Part shown: positions 17,721-26,497 of the stretch, piece after piece | Layout: each line of letters starts with the position of its first letter | Numbering within the stretch: the first letter of the stretch is position 1 | Source: Acidobacteriota bacterium | GTDB lineage: Bacteria > Acidobacteriota > Terriglobia > Bryobacterales > Bryobacteraceae | Direction: 5' to 3' | Assembly (NCBI GenBank): GCA_016213725.1 | Contig: JACQZS010000064.1 | Location: 1-41,491, forward strand | Length of the DNA stretch: 41,491 nucleotides | Translations under genes and position numbers: made by a program | Notes under the pieces: generated by a model | The model's database searches: none | Seen by the model: the letters and a program-made list of their open reading frames with translations, nothing else | Told to the model about the DNA's origin: nothing

Positions 17721-18326
17721 ATGAGCCCCGCAGCCCTGGTTCTCCTCGCGGCTTCCCTGCAGACAGCACCGCCTGCCTGGCAACCCATGTTCGACGGCAA
17801 GACTCTGGACGGCTGGAAAATCGCCGGCTACACCAACCCCGGAGAGATAAAGGCGGAGAACGGCACTCTGCTTCTCAAGCACGGCAACCCGCTCACCGGC
17901 GTGAACTACACGAAGGACTTCCCCAAGACCGACTACGAAGTGCGCTTCGAGGCGATGCGCGACCAGGGCAACGACTTCTTCGCCAGCCTTACCTTTCCAG
18001 TGGGCGATTCCTTCGCAACCTGGGTGCTGGGCGGCTGGGGCGGCGACATCGTAGGCATCTCATCGATCGAGAATTGGGACGCTTCGGAAAATGAAACGCG
18101 CGTGTACCAGAGCTTCACGAACGGGCGCTGGTACAAGTTCCGCCTCAAGGTGACGGCCGAGAAGATCCAGGCCTGGATCGACGACGAGCGGATTATCAAC
18201 GTGGAGATTGCGGGGCGCGTCGTTTCGCTGCGCCCCGGGCCGATCAAGATCTCCACGCCGTTTGGGTTCGCGTCCTACAACACGACAGGCGTGCTGCGGA
18301 GCATCGAATACCGGCTTAGCCGTTGA
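17721..18326 (+). CDS. Exported DUF1080 protein, candidate 3-keto-glycoside hydrolase
   Basis: The 201-residue protein has a Sec-type signal (about residues 1-18). A single concanavalin-like beta-sandwich follows, opening with WQPMFDGKTLDGWK (about 20-33), the signature of DUF1080 (PF06439). GRWYKFRLKVTAEKIQAWID and FGFASYNTTGVLRSIEYR close the fold. Members of PF06439 have been described as 3-keto-disaccharide/3-keto-glycoside hydrolases acting with Gfo/Idh/MocA oxidoreductases, which fits the flanking genes. Others may be simple carbohydrate binders. It is the only plus-strand gene in this block, and its end overlaps the convergent oxidoreductase (3) by 11 bases. Confidence 0.85.
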   Translation: MSPAALVLLAASLQTAPPAWQPMFDGKTLDGWKIAGYTNPGEIKAENGTLLLKHGNPLTGVNYTKDFPKTDYEVRFEAMRDQGNDFFASLTFPVGDSFATWVLGGWGGDIVGISSIENWDASENETRVYQSFTNGRWYKFRLKVTAEKIQAWIDDERIINVEIAGRVVSLRPGPIKISTPFGFASYNTTGVLRSIEYRLSR

Positions 18327-19902
18327 GCGTCCAGTTGGCGCGATAGGTGCGCTTCAACCAGTCGTTGGCCTCAGTCGAGTTTGTAATGCGGCCAGTGGCG
18401 GGATCGTATTCGAGCTTCTTGCCCGCGCGATGCGCCACCAAGCCGAGCAGCATCATCTCGATCATGGAGCCGGAATAGTCGAAATCGCAGTGCGTCTTGC
18501 TGCTGGTGCCGTGCTGCACGCCGTTGCGGTTGCCCTTGCAGGCTTCCACCCAGTCTGCCTGGAAGGGATCCTGACGCGGGGCCTCGCCGCGCTTTTCGGC
18601 CTCGATGGCGCGCGTAACGGAGTCGTTCGGCATGCCGATGGCGGGGGGGATGTTGCCTTCCATCATCTGGACGGCGGGGAAGCCGGTGGAGGTGACGGTG
18701 GCGCTGGGCATGGCGGTCATCCCCTTGGGCAGCGCCGGCGCGCGGCCGGCTTGCGGCCCGCGGCGCTGCTGGGCCTGGGCTTGCGAAGGCTGGCCCTTGC
18801 CCATGATCAGCGGCAGCAGGTCTGCCTGCGAGCGGCGCTTGTAGTAGGTGAAGTCGCCGTCGTCGTTGAGGGGAAGGATGATGCGGCTGGTGAAATCAGC
18901 GAAAATGGCGCCCTTGGTGCCTTCGAAGATGGCACCGTTGCCCACGCGGGACAGATCTACATAGCTGCGGGGATTCTCGGGCTTCAGGCCGCCCTGGTAC
19001 CACACCACCTTGATGGGGCCGCGCCAGGAGTTAGCCGGCGAATCGAAGGTGACCTTGCAGCGGACGGGGCAGATATCGGGGTTGTACTTGTCGGTGAGTT
19101 CCTGGTCCACTTCGATGGCGGTGGGAGCGCCGGAGTCGATCGAATTCCAAACCAAGTCCATGGTGTGCGCGCCCATGTCGCCGATCTGGCCCACGCCAAA
19201 GTCGCGGTACATGTTCCAGAACAGGCAGTTCAGGCCCGAAGAGCCGCCAAAATACTGGGGGCTGTAAGGGTGATAGGGTGACGGGCCGATCCACTGTTCG
19301 TAGTGCATCGAAGCAGGAGGCATCCCCTCGGCGGCCGGATAACCGGGGCGGGGCAGCACGCGGGCATCCCAGCTGTGAACGGCCTTGAGATCGCCGATAG
19401 CGCCGTCGAGCACCAGTTCGCGGATACGCTCGAAATTCGGATAGGCGTGGCGCTGCGTGCCGTGCTGCGTGGCCACCTTGGCCTTGCGCTTCAGGTAATT
19501 TGCGCGCACGGTGCGGACCTCATCGACGCAGATGCCGAGCGGCTTTTCGCAGAAGACGTGCATGTCGCGATTCAGAGCCCAGTTGGCGATGAAGGCGTGG
19601 TGGTGGTCTGCCGTGCAGATGATCACGGCCTCGATGTCCTTCTGGTCGAGCATCTTCCGCCAGTCATAGTAGGGCTTGGCCTTGGGGAAAAGCTCCAACG
19701 CTTCCTTTGTGCGCAGATCGTTCACGTCGCACATCGCCACGATGTTCTCCTTCTGGAGCGTGGCGTAATGGGCCGTACCGCGGCCCCACACGCCGACAAG
19801 GGCGATGTTGAGCTTGTTGCTGGGAGCGTTGGCGCCGCGCAGGGTGCCACTCTTCAGGATGGTTAGTCCGGCGGCGGATTTGATCAGGTCGCGTCTTTGC
19901 AT
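18316..19902 (-). CDS. Tat-exported Gfo/Idh/MocA oxidoreductase (3)
   Basis: The 528-residue protein begins MQRRDLIKSAAGL, a twin-arginine signal, then a Rossmann fold with ALVGVWGRGTAH and the variant CTADHHHAF in place of the usual TPDHWH. CEKPLGICVDE gives the EKP motif and DMGAHTMDLVW the C-terminal histidine motif. A Gln/Ala/Pro-rich insertion near residues 375-400 (SQAQAQQRRGPQ) makes it longer than the other three copies. ATG 19902 is preferred to 19929 because GAGGA sits about eight bases upstream and the Tat motif then opens the protein. It is last in a three-gene minus-strand group, 51 bases after the isomerase-like gene. Confidence 0.88.
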   Translation of the reverse strand: MQRRDLIKSAAGLTILKSGTLRGANAPSNKLNIALVGVWGRGTAHYATLQKENIVAMCDVNDLRTKEALELFPKAKPYYDWRKMLDQKDIEAVIICTADHHHAFIANWALNRDMHVFCEKPLGICVDEVRTVRANYLKRKAKVATQHGTQRHAYPNFERIRELVLDGAIGDLKAVHSWDARVLPRPGYPAAEGMPPASMHYEQWIGPSPYHPYSPQYFGGSSGLNCLFWNMYRDFGVGQIGDMGAHTMDLVWNSIDSGAPTAIEVDQELTDKYNPDICPVRCKVTFDSPANSWRGPIKVVWYQGGLKPENPRSYVDLSRVGNGAIFEGTKGAIFADFTSRIILPLNDDGDFTYYKRRSQADLLPLIMGKGQPSQAQAQQRRGPQAGRAPALPKGMTAMPSATVTSTGFPAVQMMEGNIPPAIGMPNDSVTRAIEAEKRGEAPRQDPFQADWVEACKGNRNGVQHGTSSKTHCDFDYSGSMIEMMLLGLVAHRAGKKLEYDPATGRITNSTEANDWLKRTYRANWTLNG

Positions 19903-19953
19903 GGAAGTGTCCTCGCGTCTATCGTACAAGAGGATCGGGCCGTTTGCTGCCCC

Positions 19954-20823
19954 TCAGCGAAACAGAGGAAGCAGCTTTTCGCGCGCCGCCTGAAACTCCT
20001 CCGGCTTGAGGTGTTCGGCAGCGATAGGGATACCGGCGGGTAGTTTCTTTAACAGGCGTGCGTAAAGCGGATAGTTCATCTCTCCCGCCAGCGGGCCGGG
20101 AAGTTGATAGGATTGCCCGCCCGCCGCCAGGCGGAAGTCCTTGAGATGGACCACCGCGATGCGCCCTTTGAGCTGCTGGAACATCTCTTCGAGCACGGCG
20201 TCGCGCTGGGCGTAACGCGCGATCGGCGTAAGGTTCGGCGGATCCATCACCGCACCCACGCACTTCGGCAGCCGCTTCAGCAACCGCGCCAGCGACGGCG
20301 CGTCCGGGCAGGCGAGCGTGATGTAGGTTTCCAGCGCCAGTGTCAGCTTGCCGCTTTCGAGTGCGGCGATGTGCGGGTGGAGGAAGCGCAAGATTGCCTC
20401 CTCGGACTCCGGCGTGTTGTTGCGCGAATCGGCCTTCATCAGGTCAGCATGGTGAGATCCCGTCCACGCCACCAACCGCCGGCAGCCCAATTCCTGCGCG
20501 TAGCGGATGGCCCGCGCGAAGTCTTCCGCGCGCGTGCCCATCAACACCGTGCCGGGCGCCACGCAGTTTACGTAGGCGCCCAGGGCTTCGCACTCCAGGC
20601 CGGCGTCGCGCAGCCACCCGGGCAGTGCCTTCAGGAACGCCTCATCCACGCCAGTCCATGGGAAATTCACCATCACGCGCCGGTAGCCGGCGCTGCGCGC
20701 GGCGTCCAGCACCTTGCGCGCGCCTTCCGCGCTGGCGCCGAGCTGGCAGAGGATTCCGATACGGTCCTCCGCGCCCAGTGCCAGCGCGGCCGGCATTGCC
20801 AGAAATCGGCGCCGCGAGATCAC
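19954..20823 (-). CDS. Tat-exported sugar isomerase/epimerase-like TIM-barrel protein
   Basis: The 289-residue protein begins MISRRRFLAMPAALALG, a twin-arginine signal. The barrel resembles the xylose-isomerase-like AP endonuclease family (PF01261), with LALETYITLACPD, VGAVMDPPNLTP, IAVVHLKDFR and PIAAEHLKPEE supplying likely metal-binding Glu, Asp and His residues. Such proteins isomerise or epimerise sugars and keto-sugars. The GTG start at 20823 overlaps the upstream stop as GTGA, with GGAAG five bases upstream, which argues for it over GTG 20835. It sits between oxidoreductases (4) and (3), consistent with one pathway. Reaction and substrate are unknown. Confidence 0.8.
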   Translation of the reverse strand: MISRRRFLAMPAALALGAEDRIGILCQLGASAEGARKVLDAARSAGYRRVMVNFPWTGVDEAFLKALPGWLRDAGLECEALGAYVNCVAPGTVLMGTRAEDFARAIRYAQELGCRRLVAWTGSHHADLMKADSRNNTPESEEAILRFLHPHIAALESGKLTLALETYITLACPDAPSLARLLKRLPKCVGAVMDPPNLTPIARYAQRDAVLEEMFQQLKGRIAVVHLKDFRLAAGGQSYQLPGPLAGEMNYPLYARLLKKLPAGIPIAAEHLKPEEFQAAREKLLPLFR

Positions 20824-22112
20824 GTCAGCTTCCACGGTGCGCGGTACGGACGGAACAACAGGCGGTTGGCCTCCTCGTTGTTCAGGATGCGGGAGTTTGC
20901 TTCATCCCACTCAATCCGCGACTTCGACCGCAATGCCACGTCGCCCAGCATCGCCACTGCCGACACATGGTGGCCGACGTCCAGATTCTCCACCGGTGCC
21001 TGCCGCGATTTGACGCAATCCAGGAAGTTCCGCGCATGCTGCGCGCGGATCGGCTCCTTCGGATCGGCCTTCCGTTTCATCTCCACCACAGAGGTGCGTT
21101 TTTTCGGCTCGGCGATCAGCTCCCAGCCCCACTGGTCGAGAATCAGGGTCGCCTCCGTGCCGGTCCAAACGACGGCATGCTCGCGCCGGTCCGGTCCAAG
21201 CCCGCACTGCACCTGGTGCTCCCAGATGAGGGTATAGGACGGGAAATCATAAATTGTGATTTGTGTATCGGGCGTTTCGGAGTTGTCTTTCAGCGCGTAC
21301 TTGCCGCCGGAGGAGACCACGGATTTGGGCCACTCCGGCCCCATCGCCCACAACGCGATGTTGATCAGGTGCACGCCCCAGTCCGTCATTAGGCCGCCGG
21401 CATAGTCCCAGAACCAGCGGAAGTTGAAGTGGAACCGGTTCTTATTGAATGGCCGCAGGGGCGCCGGCCCCAACCACATGTCGTAGTCCACGCCGGCCGG
21501 CGGCGCGGAGTCTGGCGGATTTCCGCAGTCCGTGATCCAGTCGAGATAGGCAAAGCACCGCACCTGGCGCACTTTGCCCAACTTGCCGGACCGCACCATC
21601 TCCACAGCCTCGGCATAGTGCTGGCCGGAGCGCCAATGCGTGCCCATCTGCGCGATGCGGTTGTACTTCTTTGCGGCGTCGCGCACTACGCGGCTCTCGT
21701 TCACTGTCACCGCCAGCGGCTTTTCGACGTATGCGTCCTTGCCCGCCTGGAAGGCGGCAATGGCAGGCAGCGCGTGCCAGTGATCCGGAGTGCAGATGAT
21801 ACAGACATCCACATCTTTCCGATCAATCACCCTTCGGTAATCCTTCACCGCGTCAGGCTTCTTCTGGTTTTCTTCGGCCAGCCGCTTCTGCGTCGCCGCA
21901 ATCATGGCATCGTCCACATCGCAAATTGTGACGATTTCGCATTCCGGATGAACCAGAAAGGCGTTGGAATCGGCTTTGGATATTCCCCCGCAGCCAATCA
22001 GGCCGATGCGGACTTTGTCACTCGGAGCCACCGTTGCGGCGCGGGCTGCACCCGCCGCGACAGAAGCCGAAAGCGACGAGCCCACAAACGAGCGGCGCGA
22101 CCATTCAGACAT
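20820..22112 (-). CDS. Tat-exported Gfo/Idh/MocA oxidoreductase (4)
   Basis: The 430-residue protein starts MSEWSRRSFVGSSLSASV, a twin-arginine signal with cleavage probably after AARA. The Rossmann loop is GLIGCGGISKAD, followed by CTPDHWHALPAI, VEKPLAVTVNE, and DWGVHLINIALW in the C-terminal domain. It is the first gene of a minus-strand operon with the isomerase-like gene (4-base GTGA overlap) and oxidoreductase (3). AAGGAG six bases before the ATG is the strongest ribosome-binding site in the block. It diverges from the Ig-repeat gene across 159 bases. The role is probably exported NAD(P)-linked oxidation of a sugar or glycoside. Confidence 0.88.
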   Translation of the reverse strand: MSEWSRRSFVGSSLSASVAAGAARAATVAPSDKVRIGLIGCGGISKADSNAFLVHPECEIVTICDVDDAMIAATQKRLAEENQKKPDAVKDYRRVIDRKDVDVCIICTPDHWHALPAIAAFQAGKDAYVEKPLAVTVNESRVVRDAAKKYNRIAQMGTHWRSGQHYAEAVEMVRSGKLGKVRQVRCFAYLDWITDCGNPPDSAPPAGVDYDMWLGPAPLRPFNKNRFHFNFRWFWDYAGGLMTDWGVHLINIALWAMGPEWPKSVVSSGGKYALKDNSETPDTQITIYDFPSYTLIWEHQVQCGLGPDRREHAVVWTGTEATLILDQWGWELIAEPKKRTSVVEMKRKADPKEPIRAQHARNFLDCVKSRQAPVENLDVGHHVSAVAMLGDVALRSKSRIEWDEANSRILNNEEANRLLFRPYRAPWKLT

Positions 22113-22172
22113 TGAGATCTCCTTCCGAGGTCAGCATATAACTTTGTGGAAGCATCCGGGACCGGATAGCCC

Positions 22173-22178
22173 TATACT
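22173..22178 (+). promoter_or_regulatory. -10 box of the Ig-repeat gene
   Basis: TATACT matches the -10 consensus in five of six positions. Transcription would start near 22185, about 87 bases before the coding region. No good -35 lies at 16-18 bases: TTGTGG at 22144-22149 is 23 bases away. Confidence 0.45.
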
Positions 22179-22180
22179 AG

Positions 22181-22257
22181 GGGCGAGTGGCAAAACATAA
22201 AGGCCGGATTTTGATTCGGGGAGGAAGCCACTCTGCCCGTGTTCAAATCCTATTGAA
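22181..22257 (+). ncRNA. Folded 5' leader of the Ig-repeat gene (candidate regulatory RNA)
   Basis: GGGCGAGTGGC (22181-22191) pairs with GCCACTC-T-GCCC (22227-22238) over 11 base pairs with one bulged T. Inside it, CCGGAT-TTTG-ATTCGG (22204-22219) forms a 6-bp hairpin. A second small hairpin, TTCAA-ATCCTA-TTGAA (22242-22257), ends next to the GGTGG ribosome-binding site. The nested architecture suggests a cis-regulatory element. It does not match the c-di-GMP (GEMM-I) core as I know it, and I cannot name a class. Confidence 0.4.
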
Positions 22258-22271
22258 GGTGGATTTCCCTG

Positions 22272-25200
22272 ATGCGTCGAGCCCAACTGACATTCATCAT
22301 CGTGGCACTGCTGGCACTGTGTGCGCCGGCTGCCGTCGCCGCGATGAACTACTCGTTCTCTGGCGTCAGCTCTGATGGCCGAACTGTCACTTTCCAACTC
22401 ACAACTGGCAGCGCGATCACCACTGCCACCGTGTTCAGCGCGGGCCAGGTGACCTGCGCTCCCGCCTGCGATAGCGTGGGCGTTTTCCCCAATCCCCAAG
22501 CCGGTTTCGACCAGGTGGTGGTGGATGTCCGGAACGCGGGTGGGCTGCCCACCTCCCACGGCTTCTATTTTGCCAGTGGCGCTTTCGCCAACCCAGGCAA
22601 CTATTCCACGATCAACGTCGGCGGATCAACATCCAGCGGTTCGCTATCCGTTCAGACCACCGGCGTGCCGTCCATCACTAGCCCCTCCCTCCTTCCCAAC
22701 GGCAGTGTCGGCCTCGGCTTCAGCACGACGTTCACCGCCGGCGGTGGCACACCGCCCTACGTCTTTTCCAGTGACACCGCACTGCCGGCCGGCCTGACTT
22801 TGGCGCCGGCTGGATTGCTCAGCGGCACGCCCACCACAGCCGGAACATATACCCTCACCATTCGCGTCACCGATGGCGCCAACGCCTATTCCGTCCGGGT
22901 CTACACCGTCAGCTTCGCGGCCGGCGTCAACATAGCAACCCCGATTCTCCTCGGCGGTTCTGTGGGCTCGGCATACAGCCAGACCCTTCAAGCGACAGGC
23001 GGCACCGGCATCTACACCTGGTCGCTCGCAAATGGCACACTCCCGCCGGGCCTCAACCTCGCCCCCAACGGCGTCATCAGCGGCTCGCCGTCAGCCGGCG
23101 GCGGCTACTCCTTCGCCGTCCGCGCAACCGACACCGCCGCCGCCAGCGCCACGGCGAACTATTCCATCACCATCGGATCCGTGGTCACCATCGCCTCCAC
23201 CAGTCCCTTGCCCAGCGCTTCCGCCGGAGCGCCTTACTCCAACACCCTGTCCGCGGTCGGCGGAACACCGCCCTACACCTGGTCGCTGGCATCCGGCACT
23301 CTGCCCTTCGGCCTCACTCTGGCCGGCAATGGAACATTGAGCGGCACCCCCACTTCCAGCGCCAACTACTTCTTCGATTTGCGCGTCGTCGATGCCGTCG
23401 GCGCCAGTGCCAGCGCAAGCTACCAGATGTTTGTCGGCGTCGGAGTCACCATCAATACCGCTCAACCGCCCAGCGCCACCATCAACAAATCCTATTCCTA
23501 CAGCATGTCCGCCATCGGCGGCACCTCTCCCTACACCTGGAGCCTCATCGGCGGCAGCCTGCCTCCTGGTTTGAACCTCTCGTCGGCGGGCGTCATCGGC
23601 GGAACGCCCACTACTCTGGGCGTCTACCCCGCCACCATCCGCGCGGCTGATGGCGCCTCCAGCGCCAACTTCTCCAACATCTCCATCACGGTGCTGCCGT
23701 CCGTCACCATCACCACCTCACCGTCGTTGCCGCAGGGCACGCCCGGCGTTACCTACAACACCGCCCTCGCCGCCACCGGCGGCGCCGGCCCGTACTCCTG
23801 GACTGTTGTCACCGGCACCTTGCCTGGCGGCCTGACCCTCTCCACCTCGGGAACCCTTAGCGGCATTCCGACCACGAGCGGCAGCTACAACTTCGTCGCG
23901 CGGGCCACTGACAGCACCACCGCTTATTCGATGCAGTCGTTCAACATCACAATCGGCGCGGCCCTCGTCATCACCACTCCAACCCAGCTCCCGGCCGGCA
24001 CGGTGGGCGTGCAATACGCCCAGACTCTTGCGGCCACGGGCGGCACTGCGCCTTACGTTTGGACCATCGCCAGCGGCTCGGTCCCAACCGGTCTGTCGTT
24101 GTCCGCTTCCGGCGCCCTCGCCGGCACCCCTACCACTGGAGGCAATTACTCCTTCGTGGTACGAGTGACAGACTCCGCAGGACTCTCTACGGTCCAGACC
24201 TTCAATCTGACGGTCGGTACCGGACTCGCCATCACCACCCCTCCGCAACTACCGAACGCCGTGCCCGGTGTCGCCTACTCCCAGACTCTGACTGCGGTGG
24301 GCGGCACGGCTCCCTACACGTGGAGCTTCGTCGGCGGCTCGATCCCGGGCGGATTGACGCTGTCCACCACCGGCATACTCAGCGGCACACCTACCGCAGC
24401 GGGCTCATTCAGCTTCCAGGTACGCGTGACCGACGCCACGGCCGCCAACACCACACAGACCTTCAACCTCAACGTCGGCACCGGTCTCACCATCACCACC
24501 ACCTCCCCACTGCCTTCAGGCGTGGTGAACCAGGCTTATAACCTCACATTCAGCGCCGCCGGCGGCACTCTCCCCTACGTTTGGACCCTGGCCGGCGGCA
24601 CCGTTCCGGCGGGCCTGTCGTTCTCCGCCAACGGCGTGCTCAGCGGCCAGCCCACCACCCAGGGCTCCTTCTTCTTCACGGTGCGCGTCACGGACGCCAC
24701 CTCCGCCAGCGTCCTGCAGAATTACAGCCTTACGGTTGCCACCGGGCTGGCGATCACCACCACCTCCCCACTGCCCAACGGCAGCGTGGGTGTTGCGTAT
24801 TCCCAGACCCTGCAAGCCACCGGCGGTGTGGCGCCCTACATCTGGTCGCTCACGTCCGGCACCTTCCCCGCCGGTCTGACCATCGCCAACAACGGCGCTA
24901 TCTCCGGCACTCCGGTCCAGGCCGGCAACTACTCCTTCGGCGTGCGCGTGCTCGACAACACGGGCGCCAGCGTCAACGCCACCTTCGCCCTCACCATCGG
25001 CGCAGGCATCTCCATCACTACCCCTTCGCTGCCAAACGGCGCCATGGGCGTGGCGTATAGCCAGACCCTCGCCGCCAGCGGCGGCACTACCCCCTACATC
25101 TGGAGCCTCAGCGCCGGCACGCTGCCGCCCGGCCTGGCACTCGCCAACTCGGGCCTCCTCTCCGGCACACCCACTGTCGTCGGCCAATACACCTTCAACA

Positions 25201-26483
25201 TCCGGGTGACTGACGCCACCGCGGCGAACTCCGAGAAGACCTTCACAATTACGGTCAACCCGGGCATCGCCATCATCACCCCGTCGCCGCTGCCCAATGG
25301 CGCATTCGGCCTTGTCTACTTCCAGACGCTGCTCGCTTCTGGAGGCGTGGCGCCCTACACCTGGTCTGTCAGCGCCGGCACTCTGCCTCCTGGGTTGAGT
25401 CTCGCCACCAACGGCACCCTGTCGGGCACCCCCACCGCGGGCGGGGTTTACAACTTCACCGCCAGAGTGACCGACAACGTCGGGACCAGCGCCACCCAGA
25501 ACTACCAGTTGACCGTCAGCGCCGGGATTACCATCAACACGACGTCCCCGCTGCCCGACGCCAGTGTCGGATCCAACTATTCCCTCACCTTCGGCGCCAG
25601 CGGCGGCTCCGCTCCGTATACGTGGACCGTCTTCAGCGGCTCCCTGCCTCCGGGCCTCTCCCTCTCCACCACCGGCACGCTCACCGGCGTCCCGGCGGTG
25701 GCCGGCAACTTCAACTTCGTCGTCCGCCTGGCCGACGCCGCTCAGGTCTCCACCCAGAGCACCTTCAGCATCACGGTGAACTCCGGCAACGTCTACCCCC
25801 GCTCGGGCGTAATCTCCCAGATCGCTTCCGGCGGCGGGTGGAAGACCACCATCTCTCTCATCAATCCCGGCACCGCCCAGGCCACGGTTCGTGTCAACCT
25901 CTACGCCGATGACGGCACGCCGCTGCAACTGCCCATGGTCATCACGCAGTCCGGCCAGTCCGTCACCTCCGTCGGAGCCGTTGTGGACCGCACCATCCCG
26001 GCCGGCGCCACGCTGCTCATCGAGACCGAAGCCGCCGTCTCATCCACCTCGGTCGGCTGGGCCGATGTTCGCAGCACTACCACCATCGCCGGCTACGCCA
26101 TCTTCCGCCAGAAGCACGATGGCGCCGCCGATAGTGAGGGCACTTCGCCCCTGGAGAACCGCCTCCAGTCCAGCGTGATTATCCCCATGGATAACCTCAT
26201 CGGTTTCTCCACGGGCGTCGCGCTGGTCAACCTCGCCAGCGACACGCAGGCCACCCTCACCGTCATCATGCGCGACGACACCGGAGCTGAAGTCGCTCGC
26301 GACACGATGACCATCACCGCCAACGGACACACTTCGTTCTCCCTGCCCGCCCGCTTCCCCATCCTCTCCGGCAAGCGTGGCACTGTGGAGTTCGTCACCA
26401 GCGTTCCGGCAGGTGTCACGGGGCTCGGGTTGAGGTTCAATCCCACCCTGAGCTTCACCTCCGTGCCCGCCATCGTCCGCTAA
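22272..26483 (+). CDS. Large exported protein with twelve putative-Ig (He_PIG) repeats
   Basis: The 1403-residue protein has a Sec signal (about 1-24), then an N-terminal domain with CAPAC (about 25-131). Twelve tandem repeats of about 87 residues follow (132-1172), each following the pattern LPxGxVGxxYSQTLxAxGG, PYTWSLxxGxLPPGL, LSGTPTxxGxYxFxVRVTD. This is the putative Ig domain PF05345. A C-terminal region of 231 residues has two beta-rich halves (GGGWKTTISLINPGTA and STGVALVNLASDTQATL). No LPxTG, PEP-CTERM or Por-type sorting signal is seen, so its surface attachment is unknown. An adhesin or matrix-scaffold role is the usual guess. The unit is monocistronic, with a folded leader and a strong terminator. 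Confidence 0.88.
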   Translation: MRRAQLTFIIVALLALCAPAAVAAMNYSFSGVSSDGRTVTFQLTTGSAITTATVFSAGQVTCAPACDSVGVFPNPQAGFDQVVVDVRNAGGLPTSHGFYFASGAFANPGNYSTINVGGSTSSGSLSVQTTGVPSITSPSLLPNGSVGLGFSTTFTAGGGTPPYVFSSDTALPAGLTLAPAGLLSGTPTTAGTYTLTIRVTDGANAYSVRVYTVSFAAGVNIATPILLGGSVGSAYSQTLQATGGTGIYTWSLANGTLPPGLNLAPNGVISGSPSAGGGYSFAVRATDTAAASATANYSITIGSVVTIASTSPLPSASAGAPYSNTLSAVGGTPPYTWSLASGTLPFGLTLAGNGTLSGTPTSSANYFFDLRVVDAVGASASASYQMFVGVGVTINTAQPPSATINKSYSYSMSAIGGTSPYTWSLIGGSLPPGLNLSSAGVIGGTPTTLGVYPATIRAADGASSANFSNISITVLPSVTITTSPSLPQGTPGVTYNTALAATGGAGPYSWTVVTGTLPGGLTLSTSGTLSGIPTTSGSYNFVARATDSTTAYSMQSFNITIGAALVITTPTQLPAGTVGVQYAQTLAATGGTAPYVWTIASGSVPTGLSLSASGALAGTPTTGGNYSFVVRVTDSAGLSTVQTFNLTVGTGLAITTPPQLPNAVPGVAYSQTLTAVGGTAPYTWSFVGGSIPGGLTLSTTGILSGTPTAAGSFSFQVRVTDATAANTTQTFNLNVGTGLTITTTSPLPSGVVNQAYNLTFSAAGGTLPYVWTLAGGTVPAGLSFSANGVLSGQPTTQGSFFFTVRVTDATSASVLQNYSLTVATGLAITTTSPLPNGSVGVAYSQTLQATGGVAPYIWSLTSGTFPAGLTIANNGAISGTPVQAGNYSFGVRVLDNTGASVNATFALTIGAGISITTPSLPNGAMGVAYSQTLAASGGTTPYIWSLSAGTLPPGLALANSGLLSGTPTVVGQYTFNIRVTDATAANSEKTFTITVNPGIAIITPSPLPNGAFGLVYFQTLLASGGVAPYTWSVSAGTLPPGLSLATNGTLSGTPTAGGVYNFTARVTDNVGTSATQNYQLTVSAGITINTTSPLPDASVGSNYSLTFGASGGSAPYTWTVFSGSLPPGLSLSTTGTLTGVPAVAGNFNFVVRLADAAQVSTQSTFSITVNSGNVYPRSGVISQIASGGGWKTTISLINPGTAQATVRVNLYADDGTPLQLPMVITQSGQSVTSVGAVVDRTIPAGATLLIETEAAVSSTSVGWADVRSTTTIAGYAIFRQKHDGAADSEGTSPLENRLQSSVIIPMDNLIGFSTGVALVNLASDTQATLTVIMRDDTGAEVARDTMTITANGHTSFSLPARFPILSGKRGTVEFVTSVPAGVTGLGLRFNPTLSFTSVPAIVR
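22665..25787 (+). repeat. Twelve tandem ~260-bp Ig-domain repeats
   Basis: Units are 255-264 bases long, in frame and well diverged at DNA level. The short blocks GGCGGCAC and CTCAGCGGCAC recur at the same phase in most units. Copies 6, 7, 9 and 10 look closest to each other. Such arrays change copy number by recombination. Confidence 0.85.
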
Positions 26484-26497
26484 TCACTCCGATACAG

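Noticed and set aside
18208-19281. 357-codon open frame on the plus strand
   Set aside because: It is antisense to the oxidoreductase (3) gene, has no recognisable domain and a composition typical of a shadow frame.
20104-21392. Two overlapping plus-strand open frames of 377 and 350 codons
   Set aside because: Both are antisense to the isomerase-like gene and oxidoreductase (4), which have clear family motifs and coupled starts.
22185-22257. tRNA-like sequence GTTCAAATCC resembling a T-loop
   Set aside because: The enclosing stem is only about 50 bases long and no anticodon or D arm can be drawn.
22665-25787. CRISPR array
   Set aside because: The repeats are long, coding and in frame, without short identical repeats separated by unique spacers.
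24516-25928. 470-codon open frame on the minus strand
   Set aside because: It is the reverse complement of the Ig-repeat array; its repeats only mirror the real gene.
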